DNA from: Odiellus spinosus
Lineage: Eukaryota > Arthropoda > Arachnida > Opiliones > Phalangiidae
Assembly (NCBI GenBank): GCA_963920705.1
Contig: OY987225.1
Span: 3,918,501 to 3,982,500 of the forward strand
Direction: 5' to 3'
Length of the DNA: 64,000 bases
The position numbers and the translations under genes were made by a program. The number at the start of each line of letters is the position of its first letter. Within the stretch, counting starts at the first letter, position 1. Positions 35,521 through 45,917 of the stretch are shown here, piece by piece. Under the pieces are notes generated by a model that saw nothing but the letters and a program-made list of their open reading frames with translations, had not been told where the DNA came from and made no database searches.

Positions 35521-36231
35521 TCAATTATTCAAAGCATATTGATCTTCCGGTACTCCGAAGCGTTTATAACCAACATATTCTTCTACGTTTTCTTCAAGAA
35601 ACTCCAACCTGATTTTTATTAAGGCGCATAGTGGTAGCATTCTTCTGTTATTTTTACCAAGCTTATCAAAAACCATATGGACAAAATTCCGGTAGGCAGA
35701 GTTTCTTAAAGTTCTATATCAAAAAATCATGAATTAGACAATGATTAATATAAAAGTAACAATCTATATATTTACCGATTAGAGAGTTGGTTGGCAGCAG
35801 GTCTATTTCGATTCTCTAATTTACGATAGTGAAGGTAAGATTTATAGAAAGTTTCTAAAACTAGTGTTTAAGCACAAAGTTTTGAAATTTGGGTTCTCGG
35901 TGATACACTTTGGGTCTCCTGGTTGATTCGGATGCTGGGCTAAAAACCTTATGATATCAGGTATTTGATGGCAGCATACAACACCCATATTAACGTCATT
36001 TCCATTCAATAATCTTTTCAAACCGCTTTCCAAGTTATTTTCAAATTCTTGAGGTATTTTAATACACCCATGATCACAGGCACAGTTTTCTCTAATCTGG
36101 TCAATATCAACATTATTTATTGGCAAAGGCCTAGCAACTTCAGCACGGTTTCTCAGTTCTTCTAGCTCCTCTGGCGTATATTCGGGTTCAAATTCGTACC
36201 CCTGTACTCTCATACCACGATTTCTATTCAT
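35521..36231 (-). CDS. P2X7-type intracellular zinc-domain protein, two exons, one frameshift
   Basis: Minus strand. Exon 1 from ATG at 36231: VQGYEFEPEYTPEELEEL, then a Cys-rich region (CACDHGC, VVCCHQIP, CITENPNFKTLCL). The frame changes near 35860. The exon continues to a GT donor at 35775; a 62-bp intron (35714-35775) ends in AG; exon 2 (35713-35521) reads YRNFVHMVFDKLGKNNRR, LPLCALIKIR and GYKRF, then TGA. The Cys pattern and the YRxFVxxxxxxLGxxNRRxxPxC signature match the ballast domain of P2X7 receptors, which occurs without the channel in many invertebrate and transposon-linked proteins. The job of such stand-alone proteins is not known. A second, shorter copy lies at 51683-52065. Confidence 0.75.
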
Positions 36232-37108
36232 TTGGTTGATCTACTTAATTGCTTAAAATATCACCGACTGAGGCTTTTCAAATAGTTAACAAAACCAATA
36301 AATACTTTGGAGAAAGTTCGACTGCTATCTGCTTGTTTATTTATAAGCGGAAATGACTAGACGCTCCGAGAGAGGCCTCCTCTGTAGCCAATCGCACACC
36401 AAGTACTAAACTACGTAAACGGTTTGAAAAAATAAAATGGCGCCGTCCTACTTGTTGTTTTTAAGTCGCCTTTTAATTTCTCATTAACTAAAATTAATTA
36501 AGAAACCCAAATTAATGCTGTTTTTGAAACTCTTGTATCAGAGCCTGAGATCTAAAATTATGTTTAAGGTATCCTGAATTCTCCTTTAAACTATGAGACA
36601 CGGCAAAAGCAACATGCAAATTAAATAGATATAAAGGGTTAGGTGGCTAATTAGTTATTTGTAAATGTAAAAGCTAACATAAATGGATAGTTAATTAAAA
36701 ATAAAGAGAAAAGCTAGAAAAAGTTAGTGAATTAACAAATAGAGGTAAAAGCTAGAAAGGGTTAGTAATATGGTTAGTTATATATGATATCAATTTAAAT
36801 GTACCATGGAAAATTAAATGAAATCGCTAGATTGTAATCATTATCATTATCCAGTACATTTATATCGATAAATATTGGCTCGCCAGGGGATTGTATAACC
36901 AAACCGATAAGAAGATCTTGAAAGCGACATTCAGGGTTTAAGCAAAAGTAAATTAAATAGGGAAAGGTACGGATGTGAATCTCGTCGTTTAAATCGGATG
37001 ACAGACAAAAGGAACAGATGGGATTTTCAGGCAGTCTGAAAGAAACAAAATTTTTATGTTTATTTTTCTAATTTATCTTCATTGGAAAAATCCTTGGTTG
37101 TGGATATA
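36232..37108. other. AT-rich spacer
   Basis: No gene seen. Repeated AAAAGCTAGAAA...GTTAGT pieces occur at 36710-36775. Confidence 0.5.
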
Positions 37109-37614
37109 ATGTATTTGCGTGTAAAACCAGTGTTCAACTGTCAACGGAGTAAGTTGGAACCAGAATATGTAATTAAAGAAATGAGCGTGGTTTGTTTTGA
37201 ACCAGTTGGATATGGAAAATACCAAACAAAACCCCTTCTTCTAGAAACGTATAGGTCGCCTTATGCCGTAGTTGAGATACCTCCTAAGGTTAGAGCTAGT
37301 AACAATTATGTTATAAATAACATGTTAGGTATAAGCTGGGGCAATGGTGTGGCGGCCTATGAACGTGTATCCGCTCATTGCAACGATGATCAATTTAAAA
37401 ACTGTGAAAGGGTATGATAAAAAAAATTATTGCCCAACTATTTCAAAAGGAAACTTTTGATTTAAATTCTTGGGACTGCCCAAAACTAGAATGGGCTAGG
37501 AACCCATGTTCGATGCATAGAATCGGTAAAGCTAAATGTACCAGGGAATCATCAAAACTTTACGCGGAGTATATCATGTCAAATCCCCTTATTACAACCT
37601 CTGACGCGCTCTAA
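37109..37614 (+). CDS. cysteine-rich protein with CSMH motif, left copy (two overlapping frames)
   Basis: Unrecognised family. The first ORF runs from ATG 37109 to TGA 37415-37417; the second starts at ATG 37414 in the -1 frame and ends at 37614. They align end to end with the minus-strand copy at 54536-55060: YVIKEMSV with FVVKELSV, NNMLGISWGNG with VANLTGYGQDGG, and NPCSMHRIGKAKCTRES with NPCSMHSGKKIKCARET. The original product was therefore one ~170-residue protein, and the ATGA overlap marks a frameshift unless it is a programmed -1 site. Conserved Cys and His (WDCP...NPCSMH...KC) suggest metal or disulfide structure. No signal peptide or membrane span is evident. Placed beside small membrane-protein genes, it is probably part of a virus-like locus. 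Confidence 0.55.
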
Positions 37615-37780
37615 AACCCCAAACCCTTTAGTTTTGCCTATATTGTTCTGGGGTTTAGAGTTTCTGCTTTTAGATATTACGCATTTTTTCCTACAGAGCA
37701 AAACTTCTAAATTTCCGCCCCTTTTAGAGGTTCTGCTCTTTAGAGGTTTCGCTTTTAGAGGTTTTTTATCTTTACCAAAT
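37608..37780 (+). repeat. hairpin and short TTTAGAGGTT repeats after the CSMH gene
   Basis: CTCTAAAACCCCA at 37608-37620 pairs with TGGGGTTTAGAG at about 37651-37662 (one bulge). It is followed by three close copies of CTTTTAGAGGTT or CTTTAGAGGTT between 37722 and 37770. Could be a 3' processing or repeat element. No ORF is supported. Confidence 0.6.
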
Positions 37781-38239
37781 AAACACCAGAAAAAATTATG
37801 GTTTTCCAAACACGTGTTATCTACTAAGAAGACACATGCATATTCAACCTTATTTTGATTGGTGTTTTGATAACCCTAGACACACGTGTTTAATAATGAA
37901 TAATTAGACCAGACATAAACGTGGTAATATTTTTTTTTATTTTTTCATCCACGTCGTGGCTTGGGTGTTGACTTTTCAACTACCTGGCTTTTACCATGGC
38001 CACGACCAACTCTATACTCCACGGGTAAGATGTTGGTAGAGCCTATTTAAACGATGAGGAATCGGTAAAGGAATATTTGCAATTAGGTAACAGGGTAAGA
38101 GAAGATTCGTGGTAAATTGTTGTCACGTGGGTAAAACGGATCAGATGTTAGCGACCTCTCTTCGCCATAAAAGTTCAAATTACGATAAGTTCTCGCACGT
38201 GTCAAGTTTTTGGTCCTTTTTTTAAATGGATTTTAACAA

Positions 38240-38400
38240 TGATCAGGCAAACGATCATAATTATTAATATAATAATTATGAAATAACTAATATTAATATT
38301 ATAATATAATTATCATAATATTAATATTATGATAATTATGATATTATTAATATAAAAATTATAATATTATTACTATTAAAATTATAATAATAATCATACA
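38240..38400. repeat. AT-only palindrome cluster
   Basis: About 160 bp almost wholly A/T with many inverted repeats. The core at 38306-38339 is a perfect 34-bp palindrome (17-bp arms starting ATAATTATCATAAT, centred on ATTAAT). Such structures act as replication origins or enhancer-type repeats in several DNA viruses; they also occur as simple satellite DNA. Confidence 0.8.
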
Positions 38401-38923
38401 CCCAAAATTTACCCATCTTATCTAAAAGTTTTAAACGCCAGATATTTTAAGCCTTCTAGACTCAGTAGTAGTAAACTACGCACCCGTTAAGCAAAAATTC
38501 ATCCCCCTTTCCAGCCCCAGCCCGCTAGAGCCCCTCCCAAGGTTTGGGAGAACTTGTTTTTGACATCACCAACTTGTTAAAAAAAAATTTTTTTTCAAAA
38601 TTTCCGCTCGCGCCGGAGGGCTTTGGTACGCGGAAAACTAAAACGTCTTGGCTCTCTCCGTACTAGCGAGGTTCTCCCTTCTCATTATACAAAGGTTTCG
38701 CGCGCGGTCTTTCACAAAAACCACTTTCAATGGAAGAGTTTTTTTAAAGTGGTGGTGTCACGAATTAAAATTGTTATTATTTTTATTTGGATATTTGTTG
38801 GTCTCTATATCTGAATAACCAATAGAAAATAAGGGGGTTTTATATCATTATCCCGAGGATTATAGAAGAATATATTGACATATATTAAGGCTCATAATTT
38901 ATAATCACTTATTCAAGATCATC

Positions 38924-39202
38924 ATGTCAAGAAAAACGCCAGAAAAAATTGTTATTAAACGTTATTGTCATTGTAATTATTTTAAAAGATGGAAATACAA
39001 TGATTCGTATACTCGAAGATTTGCTATTGGGTTTGGGGTAACGTTGCTAACCCCCATTCTCGTTCCTATTGGTTTTGTTATGTCAGTCTTTTCTGCTGAT
39101 CCAATTTATTTGATAACCAGTTTTTTACCGCTCCTTTACATCTACATTAAAATGGGAGAACCTTTAGACAAATTATGCCACTACTGTGGGCGTTTCCTTT
39201 AA
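38924..39202 (+). CDS. small membrane protein, DSY/TPI family, copy 1
   Basis: 92 codons from ATG 38924. Unrecognised family, but clearly paralogous to 52298-52612: both have CxC near the N terminus, then KRW/KRF, DSY, RR, then LTPI(L/A)(V/L)PIG(F/I)(V/I) followed by R/S-(V/I)(F/Y), a second hydrophobic stretch, and a C-terminal CxxC (CHYCG versus CRRCYG). Two membrane segments are likely (about residues 33-52 and 58-76), with the cysteine pairs outside them. The context TTCAAGATCATCATG has an A at -3. It lies 62 bp upstream of the next ORF on the same strand. Confidence 0.7.
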   Translation: MSRKTPEKIVIKRYCHCNYFKRWKYNDSYTRRFAIGFGVTLLTPILVPIGFVMSVFSADPIYLITSFLPLLYIYIKMGEPLDKLCHYCGRFL

Positions 39203-39264
39203 TTTTAAAATATATATTTTAGTTTTCTAATGATAGAATTTTAGTTACTCGTGAGCTTTTCATC

Positions 39265-39624
39265 ATGTGGGAATCGATATTCTCAGCTCTGTTCGAAATT
39301 ATTCTAACCTATCCGCTTTTTTCAATTTTGATAAATTGGATTTTTCTGATGTTGTTACCGGCGGAATATTTCGCGGCTTTTTTCTTGATTTTAATAAGCC
39401 CATTGACTGTGCCAATCGCCTTTCTAATTGGACTTTTGCAAGGAGACATGTACTGTGTTTTGGTTATTTTTGCACCGTACTTGTGGTTATCGCTACTTAT
39501 TTACCAAGTCCTAAAGAAGCTCTTATTGATACCTGTGTCATGTGGAGAAATACTATATAATGTGAGCCTGGACTATTACTTTCAAAACATCCAAAAATTA
39601 TCACGAGTAAAAGAACAATCATAA
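39265..39624 (+). CDS. small membrane protein, divergent member of the same family
   Basis: 119 codons from ATG 39265, preceded by TTTTCATC like its neighbour. It contains ISPLTVPIAFLIGLLQGDMYC, which aligns with TPILVPIGFVMSVFSADPIYL of the previous ORF and TPIALPIGIIRSIYNRDARYV of 52298. Three or four hydrophobic segments (about residues 5-30, 34-55, 58-75, 78-92) make it a likely integral membrane protein. The Cys pairs of the other two members are missing. Tandem position suggests duplication. Confidence 0.6.
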   Translation: MWESIFSALFEIILTYPLFSILINWIFLMLLPAEYFAAFFLILISPLTVPIAFLIGLLQGDMYCVLVIFAPYLWLSLLIYQVLKKLLLIPVSCGEILYNVSLDYYFQNIQKLSRVKEQS

Positions 39625-40229
39625 ATTTTATTTTTTGTGAAAAATTGTAATATATTACAAAGAAATGTGTAATTTTTATTGTATATTATATAAATTAAAA
39701 ATATAAATGTTTTTTTTTTCATCAAAAGTTGGTATTTATTATTTTTAAAAGTATGGAAATTGTAAGAATTCCTTGAGTTTCACTCGTAGATATTTTTCTC
39801 GAGTTCCACTTGTAGATAATTTTTGCCTCAATATTCAGTTTCGAATGAAACTTTTTTCAAAGATAGTGATGTCATTCTCAAGTTTTATTTGAAACCCAGA
39901 GAGTTCGAATTTAGAACGTCATCAAAAGTTCCAATCATCTCACCAAAGTTTTAATCCCTCGACGTCCACAATTTTTGTAAATTGTTTGATCATCGCAATA
40001 TTCGATGAAAGATTAGAGATCCATGACCAGAAGTTCAGAAGACCAAATTCTTGAGCGCAATTTTTTATCTTTGCGCCGTTTGTATTTGCTTCATAAAAGG
40101 TCTAAGTGGGTTTCTTGGATAGTTAACGTTTTTCCAATATAAGGCTTTTTATGGTATTTGTATCAATTTAGTGAGGTTTGAACTCTAGTAAGAGATCTAG
40201 TTAATTTAAAGCTTCCTGCTCACCCGAGC
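39625..40229. other. AT-rich spacer
   Basis: Repeats of CGAGTTTCACTCGTAGATA and CGAGTTCCACTTGTAGATA at 39773-39812 are the only notable structure. Confidence 0.5.
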
Positions 40230-40560
40230 AGAACTGCCTGTATGTAAAGTTGATTTTACCAATGATGTTGCTTTTTGACCATTTAGAGCAACATTTTTTT
40301 CGAGTTAATGCAAGACTCTACAACAAAAAAAGGACTCGTTTTTCGTGTCGTCACGGACCTAAGTCTGGGCCTAAGTAGTTGCAAAAATTTAGAGACCGGA
40401 ACGTTATGATTTTTATTAAATTTATAGCAACCAATTCGCCCGTTAATAGTGATACTCTGATTCGTCAATTTCATCGTAGAGTCTTACACAAGGACCACGA
40501 TCGATCTTTTTCGGTCTTAGACAAGGACCATGAGTGGTCCTTTTCACTCGACGTGAACGG
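40230..40560 (+). other. stem-loop-rich non-coding block
   Basis: TGTTGCT (40266) pairs with AGCAACA (40287) and is followed by a T run. GCAAGACTCTAC (40309-40320) can pair with GTAGAGTCTTAC (40474-40485). GGACCATGAGTGGTCC (40525-40540) is a tight hairpin followed by TTTT, and AAGGACCACGATCG just upstream is a partial duplicate. It may hold one or more small RNAs, but no A/B box pair was seen. Confidence 0.45.
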
Positions 40561-41110
40561 TATTTTGGTTGGTATGTGTAAATATATTTATATTACCATA
40601 CTTAGGAAAAAGACATGAAAAGCAAAGAGAATGAGCATGCAAAAGAGTTCGTTTGCCTCACCAAAAACGACTAAATTACCACAACCGGTATTAGATTGCT
40701 TAAAAAATTAAAACTAAAAAAATACAATTTATGAAACTTAAAATTCAAGAAAACAAAATCATGCAATTATGAAACTTAACGCAAAAAAAAAAGAGAATGA
40801 TTATTTATGAAACTTAAAGCTCAAGAAGATAATACAGAACCAAAATCATGACAGCCAAAAGGAATAAAATTGCATGATCCAAAAGACAGTAAAGATATGA
40901 GGAGTAATAAAAAATAAAAGAGTGTTTTATGAATCAAAGAAAGAGACTATGATAAAAAAATATATTACACTCCCCCATTTATACCGCATTGGTAGAACCA
41001 ACATAAAAAAATATATTACATTCTGGCCGTAAAAGAGTGGTAATATATGGCCAGAGGTGTTTACAGTCCGCTGAAACAAAAAAAAAAGTAAAATTATATG
41101 ACTAAAATTA

Positions 41111-41224
41111 AAGACTAGCGTGGTTTAGGGGTAAAAGTATGAATATTATAAAAAAAAGTCCGGGGTTCGAATCCCCTTCGATAAAAATAATATTTCCCAC
41201 CCTTAAACCACGCTAGTCTTTTTT
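41111..41224 (+). ncRNA. Pol III-type small RNA with VA RNA-like architecture
   Basis: A box TGGTTTAGGGG at 41121-41131 fits TRGYNNARNNG. B box GGTTCGAATCC at 41164-41174 matches the consensus. The terminator is T6 at 41219-41224. AAGACTAGCGTGGTTTA (41111-41127) is exactly complementary to 41204-41220, and the helix extends to about 22 bp with one G-U pair. The RNA therefore folds into a long closing stem, with a small GGGGTTCGAATCCCC hairpin inside, and transcription would start where the stem starts, about 10 nt before the A box. It cannot form a tRNA: there is no acceptor or anticodon arm. Adenovirus VA RNAs share the internal A/B boxes, long duplex and T-run end. It sits 60 bp upstream of the viral capsid-gene block. 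Function is inferred only. Confidence 0.8.
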
Positions 41225-41284
41225 GTTCTTAAAAGAAATAATTCTCATAAAAAACTCTCATTTAACATTTGGTTTCGTTACGTT

Positions 41285-44139
41285 ATGGAACAATTCCATT
41301 GTACTTTAAGCTCTAACGCTTCACTCGATATTTTTCCAAATAATACTCAAAGTTCGTTTAAAATGTACTCGTTAAAGAGCTACAACTTAATAATCACGAA
41401 TGGAGTGTAGGGTTAAGCGAAATAATCTATCCCGCGTCCTGGCATAACGTGAGCGGTCCTAAATATAACAAATTTTGGATATTGACAGACGAGAATAGCC
41501 AAAATAATTTACTAGACGAACCCTATATTTACTATAAACTCGAATTACCCCCTGGAAATTATAAAGCCACCACCCAAAATGATAAAATTATAGAATATTC
41601 TTTGCAAGAAATGCTAATTAATGAAATTAGTAAACTAATTCAAGAGAACGAGCTGACGAGGGACAAAATTGAATTTGGTATTACCAATCGTTTGGCGGGA
41701 AATAATAAACATCTAGAGCTATTTTCAAAAAATCCGTTAATTGACAAAAAATTACCTCGGTTTTTAAGCATTCGCACGGCAAATAATGTGGAAGTACGTA
41801 TTCCTTCCATGTCTCCGTTAGCAACTGTATTCGAATTTAGAGAAAACGAATTTGTTAAAGATAATTTTCTAAGTCCTATACCATTGAGCAAGTACGCTCG
41901 AACGATATGTTTGCAATATACAAATAATTACATTGATATCAGAATTCCGTCTCCGCTTGTTCAAAGAAGATTAGTGGCAGGCAATGTGTTCGATTCAAAA
42001 GTGCCCAAGAAAAATTCGCAGTCGGATTATATAGCAGATTCAAAACCTCCGGGTGAAACTACTTTAATTAACTCCCCTGAAATATCCGAGGTTGTAAAAA
42101 TCGATATCCCTCCATCTATAAACGCAAAACCATCGTTTAAAGAAACCGCGCCCTTAAACCCATCTATTCCCCCTATTCAACCTCTTACGAAAGAAGCGGA
42201 TCAATCTGGTATCGAGGCCCCCGTAGTAGAGTCTGAGCCTATACCGCTTGAAAAGGCCCCAGAAAATAAATCAGTACCTACATTGAGCCCGGCAATAACA
42301 ACTTTACCCCCGCCAACTCCCACTTCGTACGAACACTGGGCAAATTACAGGGTTTTTATTAAACCGGGGAGCATATCCGCTGATTTAGACGAACGAGGAC
42401 GCGTTATTAACGAGACCTTAGCCCAAAAAATTTGCGACGCGTTTAGTTTAACTATATTTAATCTAGTTCGGGGGGTAGTTTTTAAAGTAGAGTTTAATTA
42501 CGCGAATGATCCTAGTTTTACCATGAGAGCTCCTCCAGGTATCGAAATTCGTTTATCGCCTCAATTAAGTCAGCTCTTAAATATTCCATACGCGTTTCAT
42601 TCGAATATTACGGGCTATAATTTTATGGACCCCAAAACAGAAAAAATATATATTCAGGATAATGGTAATTATATCGATTACAGAATAAATCCATTTGGTA
42701 ACCCGGTTCTTTCGAACCAAAACGATTACGTTTACTATAATTTTAATTTGGATCCTGAAATAGTTTTTAAAGGGAAAATGGATGAAAATAACGTTTATGT
42801 TCCCTTTTCCATGTACGAAGAGATTTTAGAAAAATTGAAAGAAAGTTTAAATTACGAGCCTTTGCGCGCTTATAATATAAAATTTGACATTATCAATCGT
42901 AATGAAGAAAAATACTTTCAAATTAGTCTCCCCCCGTACATCGAGTGTTCAATTAGCGGCTCTCTCGCTGATATTTTAAATTTAGAGTTAAGCGGATATC
43001 AAAAAAATATATTAGTTAGTACTAGAAATTTACACGCTAATTATAAGAAATTTCAAGCGGATAAAAATAGTTCGATTAATTTTCGAGTTCACAATCATTT
43101 GTTTATCATGGGTGGTGACTTCTGTTCGACTGGATGGTAAAAAATATATGCCCATGTACAATCGTCAAAATAAAGAAATTATTCCATTTGGTTTGCATTT
43201 AAAAATTTTAGCCGCTTTAAGAGAGCAAATAAAATTACGTCAACTAAGGGGATGTTCTTCTAATATTTTAAAAGTAAATGAAAACGATTTTCGACTCGCG
43301 GTAGAATTACCAGCGGGTATTCGTTTCAAAATGAGCGAATCTTTAGCCGATTTATTTAAATTTCCATCCGATGAATACGTTAGTCTTTATTACCAGGGGG
43401 GTACTCTCGATCCGCTCGTGGTGAAGATTGACATTGAACCGAATAGTTTTCAATTTGTGTTTGAAATGAATCGTGATAAAGAGACCAATCAAAAAGTTTT
43501 TATAAGAAAAAGAAAGGAGGGTGATTTATCATTTTATAGCGACCAACCCTTATTTCAACAAAACACCAAAGTTTACACTTGCGAAATTCCCTCGGGACGT
43601 ACACATCAATAGATGTTTTTTCTGCTATGATTGAGGCTTTACCCGCAGAGATTCACCAAAAAAGTATTCAGTTTTCGGTAAATAAAAATGGGACGGTCAA
43701 GGTTTCGTGCGATAAAAATATTTGGATTTGTTTTCATTACGTCTCACATCCCGACGATCATCTTGGGGGGTTAGGTGATATGTTAGGCTTTCGAATCGAT
43801 CAAGACGCCGTTTACAAAGAAGTGACGAGCGAATATCCCTACGATTTACAAAGAGGCATTCACATTATGTATATTTATAGCGATATAATATTACCGCAAT
43901 TAACGGGTGATGCAGAAAGCATGTTGCTAAGAGCCCTCAAAATTGAAAATTCCAACCAAGAGAATATCGATCAAAATGAAGCTAATTTTTTAAACATTGA
44001 TTATTATCCTTTACGTCTCGATTCAAATCGAATTATAGAAATTGAATTAAAAACGGATTTTAACGAACTAATTCCCTTTACAAATAAAGGTCGAACTCTA
44101 GTAAAGCTTCATTTCATAAAGAATCGTCATTATGAATAG
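41285..44139 (+). pseudogene. repeated-domain penton/minor-capsid-like protein of adintovirus/Maverick, three frame breaks
   Basis: The ATG at 41285 opens a frame that shifts near 41385 into the long ORF to 43140 (EWSVGLSEIIYP at the join), shifts again near 43125 into 43112-43612, and again near 43590 into the frame ending at 44139. The product would be about 950 residues. It is built of at least five diverged copies of a ~120-180 residue module ending in a (S/G)xxLAxLLxF-type motif (LSQLLNIP, SLADILNLE, SLADLFKFP, GLGDMLGF), with a Pro-rich linker at about 42030-42320. Proteins of this style precede the capsid gene in adintovirus and Maverick elements and are taken to be virion parts; the penton-like assignment is a guess from position. 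Its stop overlaps the next start (ATGAATAG). Confidence 0.7.
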
Positions 44140-44536
44140 ATATCTAGAATATTATAGTTCTCAACAAAAAGGGGGCGGTATCCGTGGTTTTCACGGAGGT
44201 ATCTACCAGTCTGGTAGAGGCTTAGGTTCAATTTTTAGGTCTTTATTAAAATATGTCACACCAATTTTAAAACCGTTAGCTTCAAATCTGGGTACTGAAG
44301 CGTTAAGCATGAGTCATAACATTCTTAAATATATTCAAGGAGGAATGGAGCCTAAACCCAGTTTAAAAAGAAACTCGCGAATTGCCGTAGCTAACTTAAT
44401 AAATAAAGTGGTGGATAATACCATTAGGCCTCAGAGTGGAAGTGGCAATAAAAGGAGACGCAAGGGTTTAAAACTAGGCTCTGACAAACGCTTTAAAAAT
44501 CTACCAAAAAAAACGCAGAAAACCTCGTCAAATTAG
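44132..44536 (+). CDS. pVI/pX-like virion protein of adintovirus/Maverick
   Basis: 134 codons. A Gly-rich N terminus (GGGIRGFHGG, GRGLGSIFRSLL) leads into an amphipathic/hydrophobic stretch (about residues 30-55), then a strongly basic tail (NKRRRKGLKLGSDKRFK). Small Gly-rich plus basic proteins just upstream of the major capsid gene are regular in adenovirus-like MELD viruses, where they are compared with membrane-lytic pVI and core pX. Overlaps the previous gene by 8 bp and ends 25 bp before the capsid ATG, consistent with a compact late-gene block. Confidence 0.7.
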   Translation: MNRYLEYYSSQQKGGGIRGFHGGIYQSGRGLGSIFRSLLKYVTPILKPLASNLGTEALSMSHNILKYIQGGMEPKPSLKRNSRIAVANLINKVVDNTIRPQSGSGNKRRRKGLKLGSDKRFKNLPKKTQKTSSN

Positions 44537-44560
44537 ATCGGATTATTTAGATTGAAAAAA

Positions 44561-45875
44561 ATGGCTCTTTACGAAGGAATGATGTCTAATTTAGATTTGT
44601 TTACTCGTCCCCTGCTAAATAGAAATATTATTTCCAATAAAACGACTCAGTATCACCCCATTTCTCCCGTCAACGAAAATACCGAACAAATAGAGTTTTT
44701 TATCGCTGGAAACCCTCTGTATCTTGATTTATCAAAACTACGCGTTAAAGTTAGGGGTCGTATTGTTCATACGGACGGGACCGTCTTAGAACCAGACGAG
44801 AAAAAAGTATCCTTAAGTAACATTCCTATAGCTAGTCTTTTTAGCCAAGTTGAAGGATATCTTGGAACTAAACCAGTGCAATCTTCGAATGCTCTTTATC
44901 CATACCAGGCCCACTTGGCTACTCATTTAAATTATGGGCCCGAGGCCAAAGAAAGTCAATTAACCGGTTGGGGGTATTACAGCGATTATCCCTCTAAACC
45001 CGAAGATGCTTTTGTAGCGGCTGATTCTATCAAAAACGGTATTAAAACTCGCGCTACTTTTGTCCACCAATCAAATGTTTTCGAATTTTTAGGCCCTTTA
45101 TTTTTAGATATTACAAAACTTGATAAATTTTTAATTTACGATGTGGATGTTCGAATTTGATTACTTCGCGCCCCTAACGCTTTTTCTATTATTAGCACAG
45201 AAGCGAATAAACAATATAAAATTGAACTTGTCGAAGTTAGTTTATACGCCAAACACGTAGAAGTATTGGACCAAATTGTTTTGTCTCACGCGGCTATAAT
45301 GAGAAAAACTCCCGCTATTTATCCTTTGACAAATGTCACGATGAAGAGTTTCGTCATCATGGCAAACTCAACGGATGTCGTGAGGGAAAACGTATTTTTA
45401 GGTTTAGTTCCCAATCGTGTTGTTATTGGTTTGGTAACGAATAAAAGCAAAAATGGTTCGCTCGATACAAATCCCTTTAATTTTAAACATTTTACGTTAA
45501 ATTTTATTCAAATAACCGTCGGTACGCTAAATTTTCCTGACCAAGCTTTTACCCCAAATTTCAATTCGAATAAATCTTTGAATTATACCCGTGAATACCA
45601 ATCTTTGTTTGAGGGCCTCGATGTAGATTTGAACAATACCGGCAATGGGATTTCGTACCAGCGATACCTTCATGGAAACTTTATACGCGTTGGATCTTAC
45701 AAAAGAGCATCTCGCCTCTGCGAGCCACAGCTCCGTGACGCAAACAGGCAGCGTCCGCATCTCCATGAAATTTGAAAAATCCCTGCCAGAGAATGTTTGC
45801 GTTTTAATATACGCTGAATTTGAAAACACGATTCTTATTTCTCAAGAACGAGATATCATCTACACTCCGCAATAA
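44561..45875 (+). pseudogene. major capsid protein (F54H12.2-like) of adintovirus/Maverick, one stop and one frameshift
   Basis: The ATG at 44561 (AAAAAAATGGCTC) is preferred to an upstream TTG. N-terminal half: EFFIAGNPLYLDLS, IASLFSQVEGYL, YPYQAHLATHLNYG, ESQLTGWGYY. This is the signature of the family named after C. elegans F54H12.2, found beside Maverick integrases across animals and regarded as their jelly-roll capsid protein. The frame is closed by a TGA at 45158-45160 and resumes at once in the same frame (NPFNFKHFTLNF, YTREYQSLFEG). A second break near 45665 moves it to the frame ending at 45875 (MKFEKSLPENVCVLIYAEF). About 438 codons in all, full length for the family apart from the two lesions, so it is not expressible as one chain here. 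Confidence 0.85.
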
Positions 45876-45917
45876 AAACGCTGTCGTCTTTCAAAATTTA
45901 ATTATTTAACGGTCAAC

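Noticed and set aside
41121-41185. tRNA gene
   Set aside because: A and B boxes and a T-arm-like hairpin are present, but no acceptor stem, anticodon arm or plausible anticodon can be formed. The 5' bases pair with sequence far beyond a tRNA 3' end.
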